Shown: piece by piece, positions 38,614-49,049 of the stretch
How positions within the stretch are numbered: the first letter of the stretch is position 1
Layout of the letters: each line of letters opens with the position of its first letter
From: an uncultured Ferrovum sp.
GTDB lineage: Bacteria > Pseudomonadota > Gammaproteobacteria > Burkholderiales > Ferrovaceae
Direction of reading: 5' to 3'
Assembly (NCBI GenBank): GCA_903909215.1
Contig: CAIVUX010000019.1
Location: 20,729-84,728, forward strand
Length of the DNA stretch: 64,000 nucleotides
The notes under the pieces: model-generated
The model's database searches: none
Told to the model about the DNA's origin: nothing
Seen by the model: the letters and a program-made list of their open reading frames with translations, nothing else
Made by a program: the position numbers and the translations under genes

Positions 38614-39504
38614 ATGGATATTCTGCTGCAGCTATTACTCAGTGGTATTGCGTTGGGTATGATCTATGCTGTCATTGCCTTCGGTTATCAATCCACATTC
38701 GCCACTTCCGGTACCCTTAACTTTGGTCAGGGTGATGCGCTCATGTTGGGGGCCATGGCGGGCTTAAGCCTTTCCGGTAGCATCATGGGTGGGCCCTATG
38801 TTAATTATTGGTTGATGGTGCCACTGGTATTGTTAATCGGTGCGTTTCAAGGTGTGGTTGTAGAATTTATTGGTGTGCGCCCAGCCATCAAAACAAAATC
38901 TGAATTCGGTTGGATTATGTCCACCATCGCGTTGGGTATTATTTTTCGCAACACCGCAGAAAATCTTTGGGGCCGTGACGACCTGCCTTTTCCTTCGCCG
39001 CTGCCCACTGAACCGCTCCATATTTTCGGCGCCAATGTGTTGCCCATGGAGTTGTTGGTGGTAGGCGGCGCCATTCTGATGATGGTATTGGTGGAATTGT
39101 TTAATCGCCGCACTATTTATGGCAAAGCCGTAGTGGCCACCGCCAGCGATCGCGATGCGGCAGGCTTAATGGGAATTAATACCGGATTGGTGATTACCTT
39201 TTCGTACGCACTGTCTTCCATGTCAGCGGCCTTTGCTGGTGTGCTGATTGCCCCCATTACCTTAACCGGCGCCTCCATGGGAGCCGTGCTGGGATTAAAA
39301 GCATTTGCCGTGGCTATTATTGGTGGCTTAACTTCGGGCATGGGCGTTATTGTGGGCGGTCTGCTGTTGGGTATCGCCGAGACCACCACGGGCTTCTACA
39401 TTTCAACGGGCTACAAGGATGTGCCCGGCTTGGTATTGCTGTTGCTGGTTCTGGCCATCAAGCCCAGTGGCTTGTTTGGTAAAAAAGCCATCAAAAAGGT
39501 ATAG
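38614..39504 (+). CDS. livH: Branched-chain amino acid-type ABC permease LivH
   Basis: A 296-residue integral membrane permease with eight or so helices. 'GIALGMIYAVIAFGYQ' at the N-terminus, 'ASDRDAAGLMGINT' (the cytoplasmic coupling helix that meets the ATPase) near 182, and 'VLGLKAFAVAIIGGL' are LivH landmarks. It forms the channel with the LivM half of the next protein. Confidence 0.93.
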   Translation: MDILLQLLLSGIALGMIYAVIAFGYQSTFATSGTLNFGQGDALMLGAMAGLSLSGSIMGGPYVNYWLMVPLVLLIGAFQGVVVEFIGVRPAIKTKSEFGWIMSTIALGIIFRNTAENLWGRDDLPFPSPLPTEPLHIFGANVLPMELLVVGGAILMMVLVELFNRRTIYGKAVVATASDRDAAGLMGINTGLVITFSYALSSMSAAFAGVLIAPITLTGASMGAVLGLKAFAVAIIGGLTSGMGVIVGGLLLGIAETTTGFYISTGYKDVPGLVLLLLVLAIKPSGLFGKKAIKKV

Positions 39505-39509
39505 GTCAG

Positions 39510-41444
39510 ATGAAACCGTTTCGTATTCTTTTAACCATAGGCGCTATTGCGCTGTTGGCGTTACTGCCCCAAGTCATTCACAACGAGTACTACATTCACC
39601 AGGTGGTGTTGATTGCCATTTACGCCGTGCTGTTGTTTGGGTTGGATATTGTGGTGGGCTATACCGGCGAAGTGTCGTTGGCGCATTCGGCGTTATTTGG
39701 AATTGGCGCTTACACGGCCGGAATTTTGAATTGGAAGTTGGGCGTCCCCTTTTACTTTGCAGTACCTGCCAGTATTTTTACCACAGCATTCTTTGGCTTG
39801 ATATTGGCCTTGCCTGCGCTGCGCGTCACTGGACCTTATTTGGCCATGGTGACATTGGCCTTCGGAACCATTGCGCAAATTCTGATTAACGAAATGGATT
39901 TCCTCACCAACGGGCCTTTGGGCATCACCATCAAAAAGCCCATTCTATTTGGCTGGGTATTGCAAGAACAGCATTACTACTATTTCGTCATGGTCGTTTT
40001 TCTCATGGCCATGCTGATGGTGAATCGCATTTTAAAATCCCATTTGGGACGCGCCTTCGAGGCCTTGCGCGGCAGCCCCGTAGCTTCTGATTGTATGGGG
40101 GTGAGCGTATACCGCTATAAAGTATTCGCCTTTGCTATCAGCGCAGGCCTGGCTGGGTTGGCAGGCGGGCTCTTTACCTTTAACGAGCTGTACATTGCCC
40201 CCAACACCTTTAACTTTGAGCTCACGGTGTTGTTCTTGCTGGCCATTATCATGGGCGGACGCAAAACACGCATTGGCCCCGTACTGGGAGCCGCCATCGT
40301 GGTGCTGCTGCCCAATATGCTGGACGATATCGAATTATTCCGCGACTTGGCCTTGGTGGCAGGGGCCGGCATGGCTTTTTATATGGTTCGACATTTTGTC
40401 AGTGGCAAGCGGTCCTTAAAACCTTTGGTGGTGCCTGTGTTGGCCGCAGCGGCTCTACTCACCAGCGCCTATACCCTGCAAGAAATGACCAACTGGCGCA
40501 TTACCATTTTCGGTTTCTTGATTTTGTTTGTGGTGTATTACTTGCAAGAGGGCATTGTGGGGTGGGTGCGCAGCATGGTGGGACATTTCAAACCGCAATG
40601 GGTGGCGCGCGCAGCAGTGGTGGTCAGTAATTCTGCGGCTAACGCATGGGCCACACCTGATCACGCTCAGCAGCGCGGCGGCAAGATGTTAGAGGCCAAG
40701 CAAATCCTCATGCAGTTTGGTGGCTTGAAAGCCTTGAACAATGTGGACATTACCATCGCACAAGGCTCTATTCATGGCTTAATTGGTCCCAATGGTTCGG
40801 GCAAGTCCACCATGATGAATGTGCTGACCGGTATCTATACGCCCACCAGTGGCGCGGTGCACTTTAACGGACAAGCCATTTCGGGTCAGACCCCTTCCAG
40901 TATTGCCCTGCAAGGCATTGCGCGCACCTTTCAAAACTTGCAACTGTTTGGCGAGATGACCGCTCTTGAAAATGTCTTGGTGGGATTGCACCATACTTAC
41001 CAATCCAATTTGTTGGATGTGCTGCTCAACACGCCACGCTATCAGCGTGAGGAAGCCGCGGCGCGCAGCCGTGCGGCCAGTATTTTGCGCTTTGTGGGGC
41101 TAGAAGCGTTCATTAACGAAGAGGCACGCAATCTGCCCTATGGGCGGCAACGCTTGCTGGAAATTGGCCGCGCCCTAGGCCTTAACCCAACATTGCTGCT
41201 GCTCGATGAGCCCGCCGCAGGGTTAACCTCACCCGAGATCAAAGATCTCATCGTGATTATTGAAAAAATTCGTGAGCACGGTATTACCATTGTGTTGATC
41301 GAGCATCACATGGACGTGGTGATGGGCATTTCAGATACCGTATCGGTGTTGGATTTTGGTCAAAAAATTGCCGAAGGTCGGCCCGCTGAAGTGCAGTCCA
41401 ATCCCAAAGTGATTGAGGCTTACCTAGGCGGTCAGCCCGCCTAA
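39510..41444 (+). CDS. livMG: Fused LivM permease-LivG ATPase
   Basis: A 644-residue two-domain protein. Residues about 1-350 are a LivM permease ('YAVLLFGLDIVVGYTGEVSL' in part, 'EALRGSPVASDCMGV' coupling helix). About 390-644 is the LivG ATPase with Walker A GPNGSGKST near 427, the LivG-specific 'GIARTFQNLQLF', a signature-like LPYGRQRLLEIGRAL and Walker B LLLLDEPAAGL. The usual signature LSGG is replaced by LPYG, as is normal in LivG. The linker (about 350-390) carries two extra hydrophobic stretches. Fusion fixes one ATPase to one permease half. Confidence 0.93.
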   Translation: MKPFRILLTIGAIALLALLPQVIHNEYYIHQVVLIAIYAVLLFGLDIVVGYTGEVSLAHSALFGIGAYTAGILNWKLGVPFYFAVPASIFTTAFFGLILALPALRVTGPYLAMVTLAFGTIAQILINEMDFLTNGPLGITIKKPILFGWVLQEQHYYYFVMVVFLMAMLMVNRILKSHLGRAFEALRGSPVASDCMGVSVYRYKVFAFAISAGLAGLAGGLFTFNELYIAPNTFNFELTVLFLLAIIMGGRKTRIGPVLGAAIVVLLPNMLDDIELFRDLALVAGAGMAFYMVRHFVSGKRSLKPLVVPVLAAAALLTSAYTLQEMTNWRITIFGFLILFVVYYLQEGIVGWVRSMVGHFKPQWVARAAVVVSNSAANAWATPDHAQQRGGKMLEAKQILMQFGGLKALNNVDITIAQGSIHGLIGPNGSGKSTMMNVLTGIYTPTSGAVHFNGQAISGQTPSSIALQGIARTFQNLQLFGEMTALENVLVGLHHTYQSNLLDVLLNTPRYQREEAAARSRAASILRFVGLEAFINEEARNLPYGRQRLLEIGRALGLNPTLLLLDEPAAGLTSPEIKDLIVIIEKIREHGITIVLIEHHMDVVMGISDTVSVLDFGQKIAEGRPAEVQSNPKVIEAYLGGQPA

Positions 41445-41462
41445 TAGCCCAGGAGACAGATT

Positions 41463-42191
41463 ATGTTGCAAGTAAAAGATCTCAAAGCCGCGTACGGACA
41501 AGTGCAAGTATTGCATGGCATTTCGCTGTCGGTGCCCAAGGGGCAAGTGGTCACCTTAATCGGTTCCAATGGCGCGGGTAAGAGCACCACCATGCGCGCC
41601 CTAAGCGGCATGCTAAAACCAACCGCAGGCACTGTGATGTTGGGCGGCCAATCCATTACGGGCCTGCCCGCGCACCGCATTACGCGCCGTGGTTTGGCTC
41701 ATTCACCAGAAGGGCGGCGTGTGTTTCCTGCGCAAACGGTGCGTGACAATCTATTGCTGGGGGCTTTTACGCGCCTCACCATCGGGAGCAGTCGTGCGCG
41801 GGGTGATATTGAAGGAGACATGGATCGCTCACTGGATCTTTTTCCACGTTTGCGCGAACGACAACATCAATTGGCGGGCACGCTCTCTGGCGGCGAGCAG
41901 CAAATGTTGGCCATGGCGCGTGCGTTAATGTTAAACCCAGAGGTGCTGCTGTTGGATGAGCCCTCCATGGGTTTGGCGCCTATTTTGGTGGAGGAAGTGT
42001 TTCAGATTATTGGCCGCCTTAAAGCGCAGGGCATGACCATGCTGCTGGTGGAACAGTTTGCCGCCGCCGCTTTGGCAGTGGCCGATTATGGCTATGTGCT
42101 TGAAAATGGCCACATCGCGGTGCATGGCCCGGCCGAACAATTACGCAATGATCCTAAGGTGCGCGACGCCTATTTGGGCAGCGCTCACTAA
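41463..42191 (+). CDS. livF: Branched-chain amino acid-type ABC ATPase LivF
   Basis: A 242-residue ATPase. Walker [10 protein letters not shown] near 37, LivF motif '[17 protein letters not shown]', signature [15 protein letters not shown] and Walker [11 protein letters not shown] are all present. It pairs with the LivG domain of the fusion protein. AGGAG is well placed before the ATG. Its stop overlaps the stop of ubiB on the opposite strand by four bases. Confidence 0.95.
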   Translation: MLQVKDLKAAYGQVQVLHGISLSVPKGQVVTLIGSNGAGKSTTMRALSGMLKPTAGTVMLGGQSITGLPAHRITRRGLAHSPEGRRVFPAQTVRDNLLLGAFTRLTIGSSRARGDIEGDMDRSLDLFPRLRERQHQLAGTLSGGEQQMLAMARALMLNPEVLLLDEPSMGLAPILVEEVFQIIGRLKAQGMTMLLVEQFAAAALAVADYGYVLENGHIAVHGPAEQLRNDPKVRDAYLGSAH

Positions 42192-43717
42192 GACGAGAGC
42201 ATCAAGAACGCCAGCTCTACCCCCACCAACAACCCCAACGTTACCAATACTGCAGTCAGCCAGCGGGACAGCGTGCGCTGTTGCGCGCGCAGCTCAGATA
42301 TTTCAGCCTGCAACATTGAAGCAGGGGGCGCGCTAAGCGCTTTATGAATTAAGCGCGGCAACTCAGGCATTAATGTAACCCACTGACCACCTTCATTGCG
42401 CAACGAGCGCAGCAGGCCGCGCCAACCCACTTGTTCATTCATCCAACGTTCTAAATACGGCTTAGCGGTTTTCCACAAGTCCAGCTGGGGGTCAAGATCG
42501 CGACCCAAACCCTCCACATTCAGCAATGTTTTTTGCAACATCACCAGTTGCGGCTGAATTTCCATGTTGAAGCGGCGCGATACCTGAAACAGGCGCAGCA
42601 ATACTTTGCCAAAAGAAATCTCACTCAAGGGTTTGTCAAAAATTGGCTCACACACCGAGCGAATGGCCGATTCAAATTCATCGGCGCGTGTATCGGCGGG
42701 AACCCAACCCGCCTCGATGTGTGCCATGGCCACACGGTGATAGTCGCGCTGAAAAAAAGCCAAGAAATTTTGCGCCAAATAACTTTTATCACTGTTGCCA
42801 AGGGTTCCGATGATGCCAAAATCCAGACCAATGTAACGGCCATCGGCGGCCACTTGAATGTTTCCTGGGTGCATGTCGGCATGAAAGAAGCCATCGCGAA
42901 ACACTTGGGTAAAGAAAATTTCAACGCCGTCGCGCGCCAGTTTGGGAATATCTACACCCATGCCGCGCAGTTTATCCACCTGACTGATGGGGGTGCCATG
43001 CATGCGCTCCATCACCATCACCGACACATCGCAGTAATCCCAAAACACTTCCGGAATAATCAGCAAGCGTTGGTCTTCAAAATTGCGACGCAACTGGCTG
43101 GCATTAGAGGCCTCTACCATGAGGTCCAGTTCATCAGCCAAATGCTTTTCAAATTCAGCCACCACTTCCACCGGGTGCAATCGGCGTGCTTCAGGAAACC
43201 AACGTTGAACGAGTCGTGCCAAGGTGTAGAGAAGCGCCACATCCCGTGCGATGTTGCGGTGTACGTTGGGGCGTAAAATTTTAACCGCTGCCTCACGGCC
43301 ATTCTTCAATACGGCAAAATGCACTTGTGCCACCGAGGCGCTGGCCACGGGCTCGGTTTCGAAAGAAGCAAATACGTCGCCCAAGGGCTTGCCATAAATG
43401 TCTTCCAGCATGGCACGCGCCAGAAGGCCAGGAAAAGGAGGTACTTGGTCTTGCAGAAGCGCCAATTGATCCGCAATATCTAAGGGAATTAAATCGCGAC
43501 GCGTGGAGAGCGCTTGGCCAAACTTTACAAAAATAGGACCCAAGGATTCTAAGGCTTTGCGCAAACGAACCGCACGGGGCTCATTAAAGCGACGCCAAAA
43601 AAATAGATGACGAGACACAGCACGCGCCGTGGCTTGCTTGGGGTGGTAAAAAACAAATTCATCTAACCCGTGACTGATGAATATAGAAACAATTCGCAAC
43701 ACACGTAACAAGCGCAT
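42188..43717 (-). CDS. ubiB: Ubiquinone biosynthesis accessory kinase-like protein UbiB
   Basis: Atypical ADCK-family ATPase needed for ubiquinone synthesis, membrane-anchored and thought to help extract lipid intermediates. The 509-residue protein has the family '[12 protein letters not shown]' (KxGQ motif near 64), '[13 protein letters not shown]' (A-rich nucleotide loop), '[11 protein letters not shown]' and 'GLDFGIIG'. Two C-terminal helices (about 470-508) anchor it. It overlaps ubiJ by one base. Confidence 0.95.
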   Translation of the reverse strand: MRLLRVLRIVSIFISHGLDEFVFYHPKQATARAVSRHLFFWRRFNEPRAVRLRKALESLGPIFVKFGQALSTRRDLIPLDIADQLALLQDQVPPFPGLLARAMLEDIYGKPLGDVFASFETEPVASASVAQVHFAVLKNGREAAVKILRPNVHRNIARDVALLYTLARLVQRWFPEARRLHPVEVVAEFEKHLADELDLMVEASNASQLRRNFEDQRLLIIPEVFWDYCDVSVMVMERMHGTPISQVDKLRGMGVDIPKLARDGVEIFFTQVFRDGFFHADMHPGNIQVAADGRYIGLDFGIIGTLGNSDKSYLAQNFLAFFQRDYHRVAMAHIEAGWVPADTRADEFESAIRSVCEPIFDKPLSEISFGKVLLRLFQVSRRFNMEIQPQLVMLQKTLLNVEGLGRDLDPQLDLWKTAKPYLERWMNEQVGWRGLLRSLRNEGGQWVTLMPELPRLIHKALSAPPASMLQAEISELRAQQRTLSRWLTAVLVTLGLLVGVELAFLMLSS

Positions 43718-44319
43718 TAAGATAACCCCGCCACACGCCGCTCAAGGCGCTCGAGAGCGTCCTTTAATTGCGTGACGTCCAATGAAAATTGATCAAGGCT
43801 TGTGTGACTGGCTGTCCAACGCGCTTCTTCGGTGGCGTATTCAGAAAACGCGGCATTGAAGCGTTGCGCCGTGTCCAGCGCCCAAGCGCCCCCCGCTCGG
43901 AATGCGCCGGCCACGCGATGCGCTGCAATGTCGCCCATCACGCGGCTGAGTAATTCTTCTAAGTCGGGACGGAAATGCTTGGCCAAGTAGCCTACTTCCT
44001 GCGCCAGACCTGAGTTGCCTTCCATGTGAATTAAACGCAAGGCCGCCGCCTCATCGCTTCTGAATAAGGGTAGGGCATTGAGTGGAATGCGAATGGTCAG
44101 ATCGGTGCCAGCGTCCGCTGTGGGTGCCAAAGCCAATACCCCATCCTCTTCTATGACTAAAGGAACAATAAAGCCAGCCAAATGCAGCGCCACCTGCTGA
44201 CCGGCAAAAGGTTGTAGCCGCAATGCCGCCCAAGGTGCTGTGGAGAACAGGGCACGCAACCCCTGAGTGAGAATCTTTAAAACAGGGGCTGGACAAGAAC
44301 GTTCAGGAAAGGGATTCAC
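43717..44319 (-). CDS. ubiJ: Ubiquinone biosynthesis accessory factor UbiJ
   Basis: A 200-residue protein with an N-terminal SCP2-type lipid-binding domain (about 20-115) and a C-terminal coiled coil ending in [15 protein letters not shown] sequence (here [14 protein letters not shown]). UbiJ holds ubiquinone intermediates in the soluble Ubi complex. The call relies on the SCP2 pattern and on its place between ubiE and ubiB, which is diagnostic in proteobacteria. Confidence 0.88.
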   Translation of the reverse strand: MNPFPERSCPAPVLKILTQGLRALFSTAPWAALRLQPFAGQQVALHLAGFIVPLVIEEDGVLALAPTADAGTDLTIRIPLNALPLFRSDEAAALRLIHMEGNSGLAQEVGYLAKHFRPDLEELLSRVMGDIAAHRVAGAFRAGGAWALDTAQRFNAAFSEYATEEARWTASHTSLDQFSLDVTQLKDALERLERRVAGLS

Positions 44320-44331
44320 GCGTTAGCCTTA

Positions 44332-45063
44332 TTAAAATTTATAGCCACGATGCAGGGCCACCACTCCGGCACTCAGATTAAACCAGTTAACAGATTCAAG
44401 GCCGGCCGCTTCCATCATAGATTTAAGCGTTTCTTGGTCGGGGTGCATGCGAATGGATTCTGCCAAGTATTGATAGCTGGCTTCATCATGAGCCACCCAT
44501 TTACCCACCTTTGGGATGACGTTAAAAGAATAGGCATCGTAGAGCGGGCGCAGTGGTTCCCAGATGCGAGAAAATTCCAGAACCAGAGCACGGCCCCCGG
44601 GTTTTAATACGCGCTGCATTTCAGATAGCGCGCGTTCTTTATGGGTCATATTGCGCAAACCGAAAGCCAAGGATACGCAATCAAAACTGTTGTCGGGAAA
44701 AGGCAAGCTTTCCGCATCGCACAGAGCGGCAGGCAAGGAAACGCCCTCATCGAGCAAACGGTTGCGTCCACGTGAAAGCATGGCAAAGTTAATATCGGTC
44801 ATGACCACTTGGCCGCTGTCGCCCACTTGCTTGGCAAAGCCGCGCGCCAAATCTCCACTACCCGATGCCAGATCCAATATGTGCTCGCCGGGGCGTGCAT
44901 GAGCCACCGTAAGTGTGAAGCGCTTCCACAATCGATGCATGCCCAAAGACATGAAGTCGTTCATGATGTCGTAGCGCGAGGCCACAGAATCAAACACCGC
45001 CGCAACTTTGGCGGCTTTCTCGCGCTCGTCTACTTGTGTAAAACCAAAATGAGTATCGGCCAT
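44332..45063 (-). CDS. ubiE: Ubiquinone/menaquinone C-methyltransferase UbiE
   Basis: Methylates the benzoquinol ring in ubiquinone synthesis (and demethylmenaquinol where present). The 243-residue SAM enzyme has '[18 protein letters not shown]' near 34-51, motif I '[12 protein letters not shown]' and '[16 protein letters not shown]', all UbiE signatures. It begins the ubiE-ubiJ-ubiB run. Confidence 0.95.
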   Translation of the reverse strand: MADTHFGFTQVDEREKAAKVAAVFDSVASRYDIMNDFMSLGMHRLWKRFTLTVAHARPGEHILDLASGSGDLARGFAKQVGDSGQVVMTDINFAMLSRGRNRLLDEGVSLPAALCDAESLPFPDNSFDCVSLAFGLRNMTHKERALSEMQRVLKPGGRALVLEFSRIWEPLRPLYDAYSFNVIPKVGKWVAHDEASYQYLAESIRMHPDQETLKSMMEAAGLESVNWFNLSAGVVALHRGYKF

Positions 45064-45067
45064 AATG

Positions 45068-45445
45068 TTAATGAGTGTCGCGGCTGGCGCCTGCGGCTTC
45101 TATGCGGTTAAGGTAGCGGGCCCAGTTTTCATCTTGGTTAACGCCCAATTCTTTAAGGTAGTCCCACGAGAATATGCCGGTGTCATGGCCATCACTAAAG
45201 CGAATTTGCACGGCATAGGTGCCCACGGGCAATAACTCCTCAATGCCCACCAAGCGCTTGCCGGTTTGCAACACTTCTTGCCCCGGCCCATGCCCAATCA
45301 CTTCCGCCGAGGGAGAATAGACGCGCAGGTACTCAATGGGAAACTGATAGCTTCGACCGTCGTCAAAAGTCACATCCAGACGTCGTGAGGCCTGGTGTAG
45401 GGTTATTTCTGTGGGCCAGGGTGTATTTGCCGTAAGTCCAGCCAT
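45068..45445 (-). CDS. DUF971 (gamma-butyrobetaine hydroxylase N-domain-like) protein
   Basis: A 125-residue protein made of a single DUF971/GBBH-like N-terminal domain ('[19 protein letters not shown]', '[14 protein letters not shown]'-like [15 protein letters not shown], '[11 protein letters not shown]'). The family is small, beta-rich and associated with iron-sulfur or mononuclear metal contexts, but has no firm function in bacteria. The ATG at 45445 fits the family; the frame from 45490 adds unmatched residues. It precedes ubiE by four bases, a usual betaproteobacterial order. Confidence 0.87.
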   Translation of the reverse strand: MAGLTANTPWPTEITLHQASRRLDVTFDDGRSYQFPIEYLRVYSPSAEVIGHGPGQEVLQTGKRLVGIEELLPVGTYAVQIRFSDGHDTGIFSWDYLKELGVNQDENWARYLNRIEAAGASRDTH

Positions 45446-45523
45446 GGGGTGCCTTAAAATGAGCAGATTAATTGCCATATGATATACCATCGTGTTTTGT
45501 CCCGACCGGTTGGTCCCATTAAA

Positions 45524-46201
45524 ATGTCACTCCTCCTTGCGTTACAGCGCGTTACACAACAGGTGCAAGAAGCCGCCCCTGGTCGTGCGGTAACCATACT
45601 GGCGGTGAGCAAAGGGCAGAGTGCCGCCGCCATTCGCACGCTGGCACAAGCAGGGCAACGGGATTTTGGCGAAAATTACCTACAAGAGGCCTTAGAAAAA
45701 CAATTGGCCCTGGCCGATTTGACGCTGCAATGGCACTTTATTGGCCCCTTGCAGAGCAATAAAACCAAATCTGTGGCACTGCACTTTAATTGGGTGCACA
45801 GCGTAGACCGTTTAAAAATTGCCGAACGTCTGTCGCAGGCGCGCATGGAAGCCGGCCTCCCGCCACTTAACATTTGTTTACAAGTGAATATTAGTGGAGA
45901 GGTCAGCAAATCGGGTTTGGTGCCCCAAGAGGTGGGTGAGGTGGCGCAGGCTGTGCGCGCCTTGCAAGGCGTTCGACTGCGCGGCTTGATGGCCATTCCA
46001 GAACCCAGCGCGGACCTTGAGGCGCAGCGCAAACCCTTCGCTGCCCTGCGCCATTTACAGGACACGCTGAACGCAGGAGGGACTGGATTGGACACCTTAT
46101 CCATGGGGATGTCGCAAGACTTTGCTGCGGCTTTGCAAGAAGGCTCTACAATAGTCAGGATGGGTACAGCCATTTTTGGGGCACGGGAGCGCGCGATATG
46201 A
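45524..46201 (+). CDS. YggS/PLPBP pyridoxal phosphate homeostasis protein
   Basis: A 225-residue single-domain PLP-binding protein. The PLP lysine is in ILAVSKGQSAAAIR near 31 and 'DFGENYLQEALEK', 'WHFIGPLQSNKTK' and 'SMGMSQDF' are family blocks. Members buffer PLP and affect amino-acid pools rather than catalyse a known reaction. I start at 45524 (MSLLLALQRV), since the longer frame from 45479 has unconserved residues. It is coupled to proC by ATGA overlap. Confidence 0.93.
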   Translation: MSLLLALQRVTQQVQEAAPGRAVTILAVSKGQSAAAIRTLAQAGQRDFGENYLQEALEKQLALADLTLQWHFIGPLQSNKTKSVALHFNWVHSVDRLKIAERLSQARMEAGLPPLNICLQVNISGEVSKSGLVPQEVGEVAQAVRALQGVRLRGLMAIPEPSADLEAQRKPFAALRHLQDTLNAGGTGLDTLSMGMSQDFAAALQEGSTIVRMGTAIFGARERAI

Positions 46202-47010
46202 GTATTGTATTTGTGGGTGGAGGCAACATGGCCTCAGCATTAATAGGAGGTTTATTGGCCCATGGCCAACCCGTGAGTCAAATTGGGGTGGTAGAAATTG
46301 ATGCCAGCGCGGGCGCCAAACTGCAGGGTACTTGGGGTGTTAAGGTTTACACAGAAGCCGCCCCTGCGCTGGCGGATGCGGGTACCTTGGTGTTGGCGGT
46401 TAAGCCGCAGCAATTGGCCGCCGTGACGCGCGCCTTGCCTGCTCTAGATACCAGCTTGCGTGTCATTAGCATTGCTGCAGGCATTACCACCACCGCCTTG
46501 TCGCGCTGGTTAAAAGGGCACACCAATATTGTGCGCGCCATGCCCAATACCCCGGCGCTGATTCAGCAGGGAACCACAGGCCTTTATGCCATGCCAGGGG
46601 TGTCCCCTGATGATCGTGTGCATGCGCAGTCGTTAATGCGTGCGGTGGGCACTGCGGTATGGGTGGAGCGCGAAGAACAACTGGATGCGGTAACGGCGAT
46701 TTCAGGCAGTGGTCCGGCGTATGTGTTTTATTTTATAGAAGCCTTGCAACGGGCCGCTCAAAAATTGGGACTGGATGCCGATGCAGCGCGCACCTTGGCA
46801 TTAAACACCGTGAAAGGTGCGGCACTGCTGGCTGCGGGCAGCGAAGATTCGCCCCTTGAGTTGCGACAAAAAGTAACCTCTAAAGGGGGTACTACGGAAG
46901 CCGCGCTGGCGGTGTTAGAACAATCAGGGTTTGCTGATATTTTAAAAGACGCCGCAGCGGCTGCCGCGCGGCGCTCTTATGAGTTGGGGCAATCCCTGGG
47001 TCAAGATTAA
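46198..47010 (+). CDS. proC: Pyrroline-5-carboxylate reductase
   Basis: Last step of proline synthesis, NAD(P)H-dependent. The 270-residue protein has the Rossmann start 'IVFVGGGNMASALIGGL' and the C-terminal dimer/active-site block 'AISGSGPAYVFYFIEAL' and 'TSKGGTTEAAL'. It complements proA at 51128 in the same pathway, although the two are in separate operons. Confidence 0.96.
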   Translation: MSIVFVGGGNMASALIGGLLAHGQPVSQIGVVEIDASAGAKLQGTWGVKVYTEAAPALADAGTLVLAVKPQQLAAVTRALPALDTSLRVISIAAGITTTALSRWLKGHTNIVRAMPNTPALIQQGTTGLYAMPGVSPDDRVHAQSLMRAVGTAVWVEREEQLDAVTAISGSGPAYVFYFIEALQRAAQKLGLDADAARTLALNTVKGAALLAAGSEDSPLELRQKVTSKGGTTEAALAVLEQSGFADILKDAAAAAARRSYELGQSLGQD

Positions 47011-47024
47011 TTAGGAGATCGGCT

Positions 47025-47594
47025 GTGGATATTATGCATTCGTTACTGGAAACGGTTATTGGGCTCTTTACATTCGCTGCGTTGCTGCGCTTTCTGTTGC
47101 AATTATTTAACGCCCCGTGGCGCAACCCGGTAAGCGAATTTGCCATTAGCCTCAGTGAGTTTGCCGTTCGCGGCATGCGACGCGTTATTCCAGGTGTGCG
47201 TGGCATAGATCTGTCCCCCTTAGTTTGGGCCTGGATATTGCAATGCCTGTTGCTGCTTCTTAACCTCACCGTATTTGGTATGGTTAGGCCCTCTGAAGCC
47301 TACTTATTTGCGCCTTGGGTGTTTGCCATGGGTGCGGTGGAGTTGCTGCGCCACATTCTATACATTTTAATGGCGGCAGTATTTGTGTTGGCGGTGTTGA
47401 GTTGGGTTAACCCGTTAAGCCCCATGATGGCCGCGGCCGACGCGCTGACGCGGCCCTTCTTGCGTCCCTTGCGGCGCATTGTACCCATGTTGGGCACGGT
47501 GGATTTAACACCGGTTATTTTAGTGGTGATTTTTCAGCTATCGCTGACGATTATCGTCGGAGGTTTAGAAATGCTGACGCAGCGCTTGATGTAA
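47025..47594 (+). CDS. YggT family membrane protein
   Basis: A 189-residue protein with two YGGT repeats, each with a pair of helices ('NAPWRNPVSEFAISLSEF'-type loop in the first, 'VNPLSPMMAAADALTRPFL'-type in the second). Function is not established; family members have been linked to osmotic tolerance and, in other phyla, division or photosystem assembly. AGGAG is seven bases before the GTG start. yggS-proC-yggT is a conserved order. It abuts rng with no intervening base. Confidence 0.9.
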   Translation: MDIMHSLLETVIGLFTFAALLRFLLQLFNAPWRNPVSEFAISLSEFAVRGMRRVIPGVRGIDLSPLVWAWILQCLLLLLNLTVFGMVRPSEAYLFAPWVFAMGAVELLRHILYILMAAVFVLAVLSWVNPLSPMMAAADALTRPFLRPLRRIVPMLGTVDLTPVILVVIFQLSLTIIVGGLEMLTQRLM

Positions 47595-49049
47595 CTACAC
47601 CAAAATAACGTCGTACTGCTCCTGGTTGGAGGCGGTTTCCACTTGCAGGCTGATCGGCTTGCCAATAAAGTCACTGACGCCGGCCAACCCCTGTGACTCT
47701 TCATCTAAAAACAAATCAATCACCGGTTGGCTGGCGATAATGCGGTATTCGCGTGCCTCAAATTGCCGTGCAGCGCGGACGATTTCTCGTAAAATTTCGT
47801 AGCATACCGTTTGCGGTGTTTTGAGTTGCGCGCGTCCTTTGCAGGTGGGACAGGTTTCACACAACACATGCGCCAAGCTTTCCCGTGTGCGCTTGCGCGT
47901 AATTTCTACCAATCCCAAAGAAGTAAAGTCGCTGGCCGTCATACGCGTGCGGTCTCGTGCCAAGGCTTTGCGAAATTCAGTCAACACTGCCGTACGATGT
48001 TCTTCATTGTCCATGTCGATAAAGTCGGCAATAATAATGCCGCCCAGGTTGCGTAACCGCAATTGCCGCGCAATGGCTTGGGCGGCTTCTAAGTTGGTTT
48101 TGAAAACCGTGTCATCAAAATTACGCACCCCAACAAAACCACCGGTGTTGACATCGATGGTGGTCATGGCTTCGGTTTGGTCAATGATCAGATAGCCGCC
48201 CGATTTTAAATCCACGCGTCTTGCCAAAGCTTTTTCAATTTCTTCTTCCACGCCAAACATGTCAAATAGGGGGCGCGCACCGCTGTAATGTTCTAAGGAG
48301 GGCACTGCTTGAGGGCAATAGTGAGTGGCGAAATCCAATAGTTTCTGAAATGTTTCCCGCGAATCCACCATCACGCGGTCGGTGTCTTCGGTGACCAAAT
48401 CGCGAATGGCGCGTTGGGCCAAGCTTAAATCTTGATGCAGCAAAGAGGGTGCTGCAGCGTTACGCTGGGCAGCGCTCACATCCATCCACAGTTGGGTTAA
48501 ATACTCGCAGTCCTTAATCAGCTCTTTATCCGAGGTGGTTTCGGCCACGGTTCGTACAATAAACCCACCGGCAGTGTTGGGAGGCAGCAAGTTCTGAAAA
48601 CGATCGCGCAACTGATTTCGTTCTTCTTCACTTTCAATGCGCTGGGATACGCCAATATGGCTTTCTTGGGGAAGATAGACCAAAAAGCGTCCGGCAATAC
48701 TAATTTGCGTGGACAGTCGCGCACCTTTGGTGCCAATGGGGTCCTTAATCACTTGCACCAATAAGGGCTGGCCATCAGAGAGCAGTTTTTCAATGGGTTT
48801 AATGTGCTCGTCGGTGTTGCGTGCTGACCAAATATCGGCCACGTGCAAAAAAGCCGCGCGCTCCAAACCCAAATCGATAAACGCCGATTGCATGCCGGGC
48901 AGTACGCGTGCCACGCGGCCCCAATAAATGTTGCCCACCAGGCCGCGCGCCTTGGCGCGTTCCACATGAATCTCTTGAGCCACACCCAATTCTAAAATCG
49001 CTACCCGGGTTTCCTGGGGGGTCATGTTGACTAATATCTGGTTGATCAC
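47595..49049 (-). CDS. rng: Ribonuclease G
   Basis: Endonuclease of the RNase E/G family that matures 16S rRNA 5' ends and decays mRNA. The 484-residue protein has the S1 domain (about 38-120), DNase I-like catalytic domain with 'IDVNTGGFVG' and 'GGIIIADFIDM', and the zinc-link cysteines in CETCPTCKG near 405. It lacks the long C-terminal scaffold of RNase E, so RNase G is the right label. It overlaps maf by four bases. Confidence 0.95.
   Translation of the reverse strand: MINQILVNMTPQETRVAILELGVAQEIHVERAKARGLVGNIYWGRVARVLPGMQSAFIDLGLERAAFLHVADIWSARNTDEHIKPIEKLLSDGQPLLVQVIKDPIGTKGARLSTQISIAGRFLVYLPQESHIGVSQRIESEEERNQLRDRFQNLLPPNTAGGFIVRTVAETTSDKELIKDCEYLTQLWMDVSAAQRNAAAPSLLHQDLSLAQRAIRDLVTEDTDRVMVDSRETFQKLLDFATHYCPQAVPSLEHYSGARPLFDMFGVEEEIEKALARRVDLKSGGYLIIDQTEAMTTIDVNTGGFVGVRNFDDTVFKTNLEAAQAIARQLRLRNLGGIIIADFIDMDNEEHRTAVLTEFRKALARDRTRMTASDFTSLGLVEITRKRTRESLAHVLCETCPTCKGRAQLKTPQTVCYEILREIVRAARQFEAREYRIIASQPVIDLFLDEESQGLAGVSDFIGKPISLQVETASNQEQYDVILV

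Noticed and set aside
40881..40900. GGGTCAGACCCC-like sequence in the LivG part of the fusion
   Set aside because: It lacks the full 13-mer, has no inverted partner, and the encoded SGQTPSSIA matches what LivG proteins normally have there, so it is probably ordinary coding sequence.
42533..43276. Open frame of 247 codons on the plus strand within ubiB
   Set aside because: It is antisense to a clear UbiB and rich in histidine from reverse-complement codon use; no family features.
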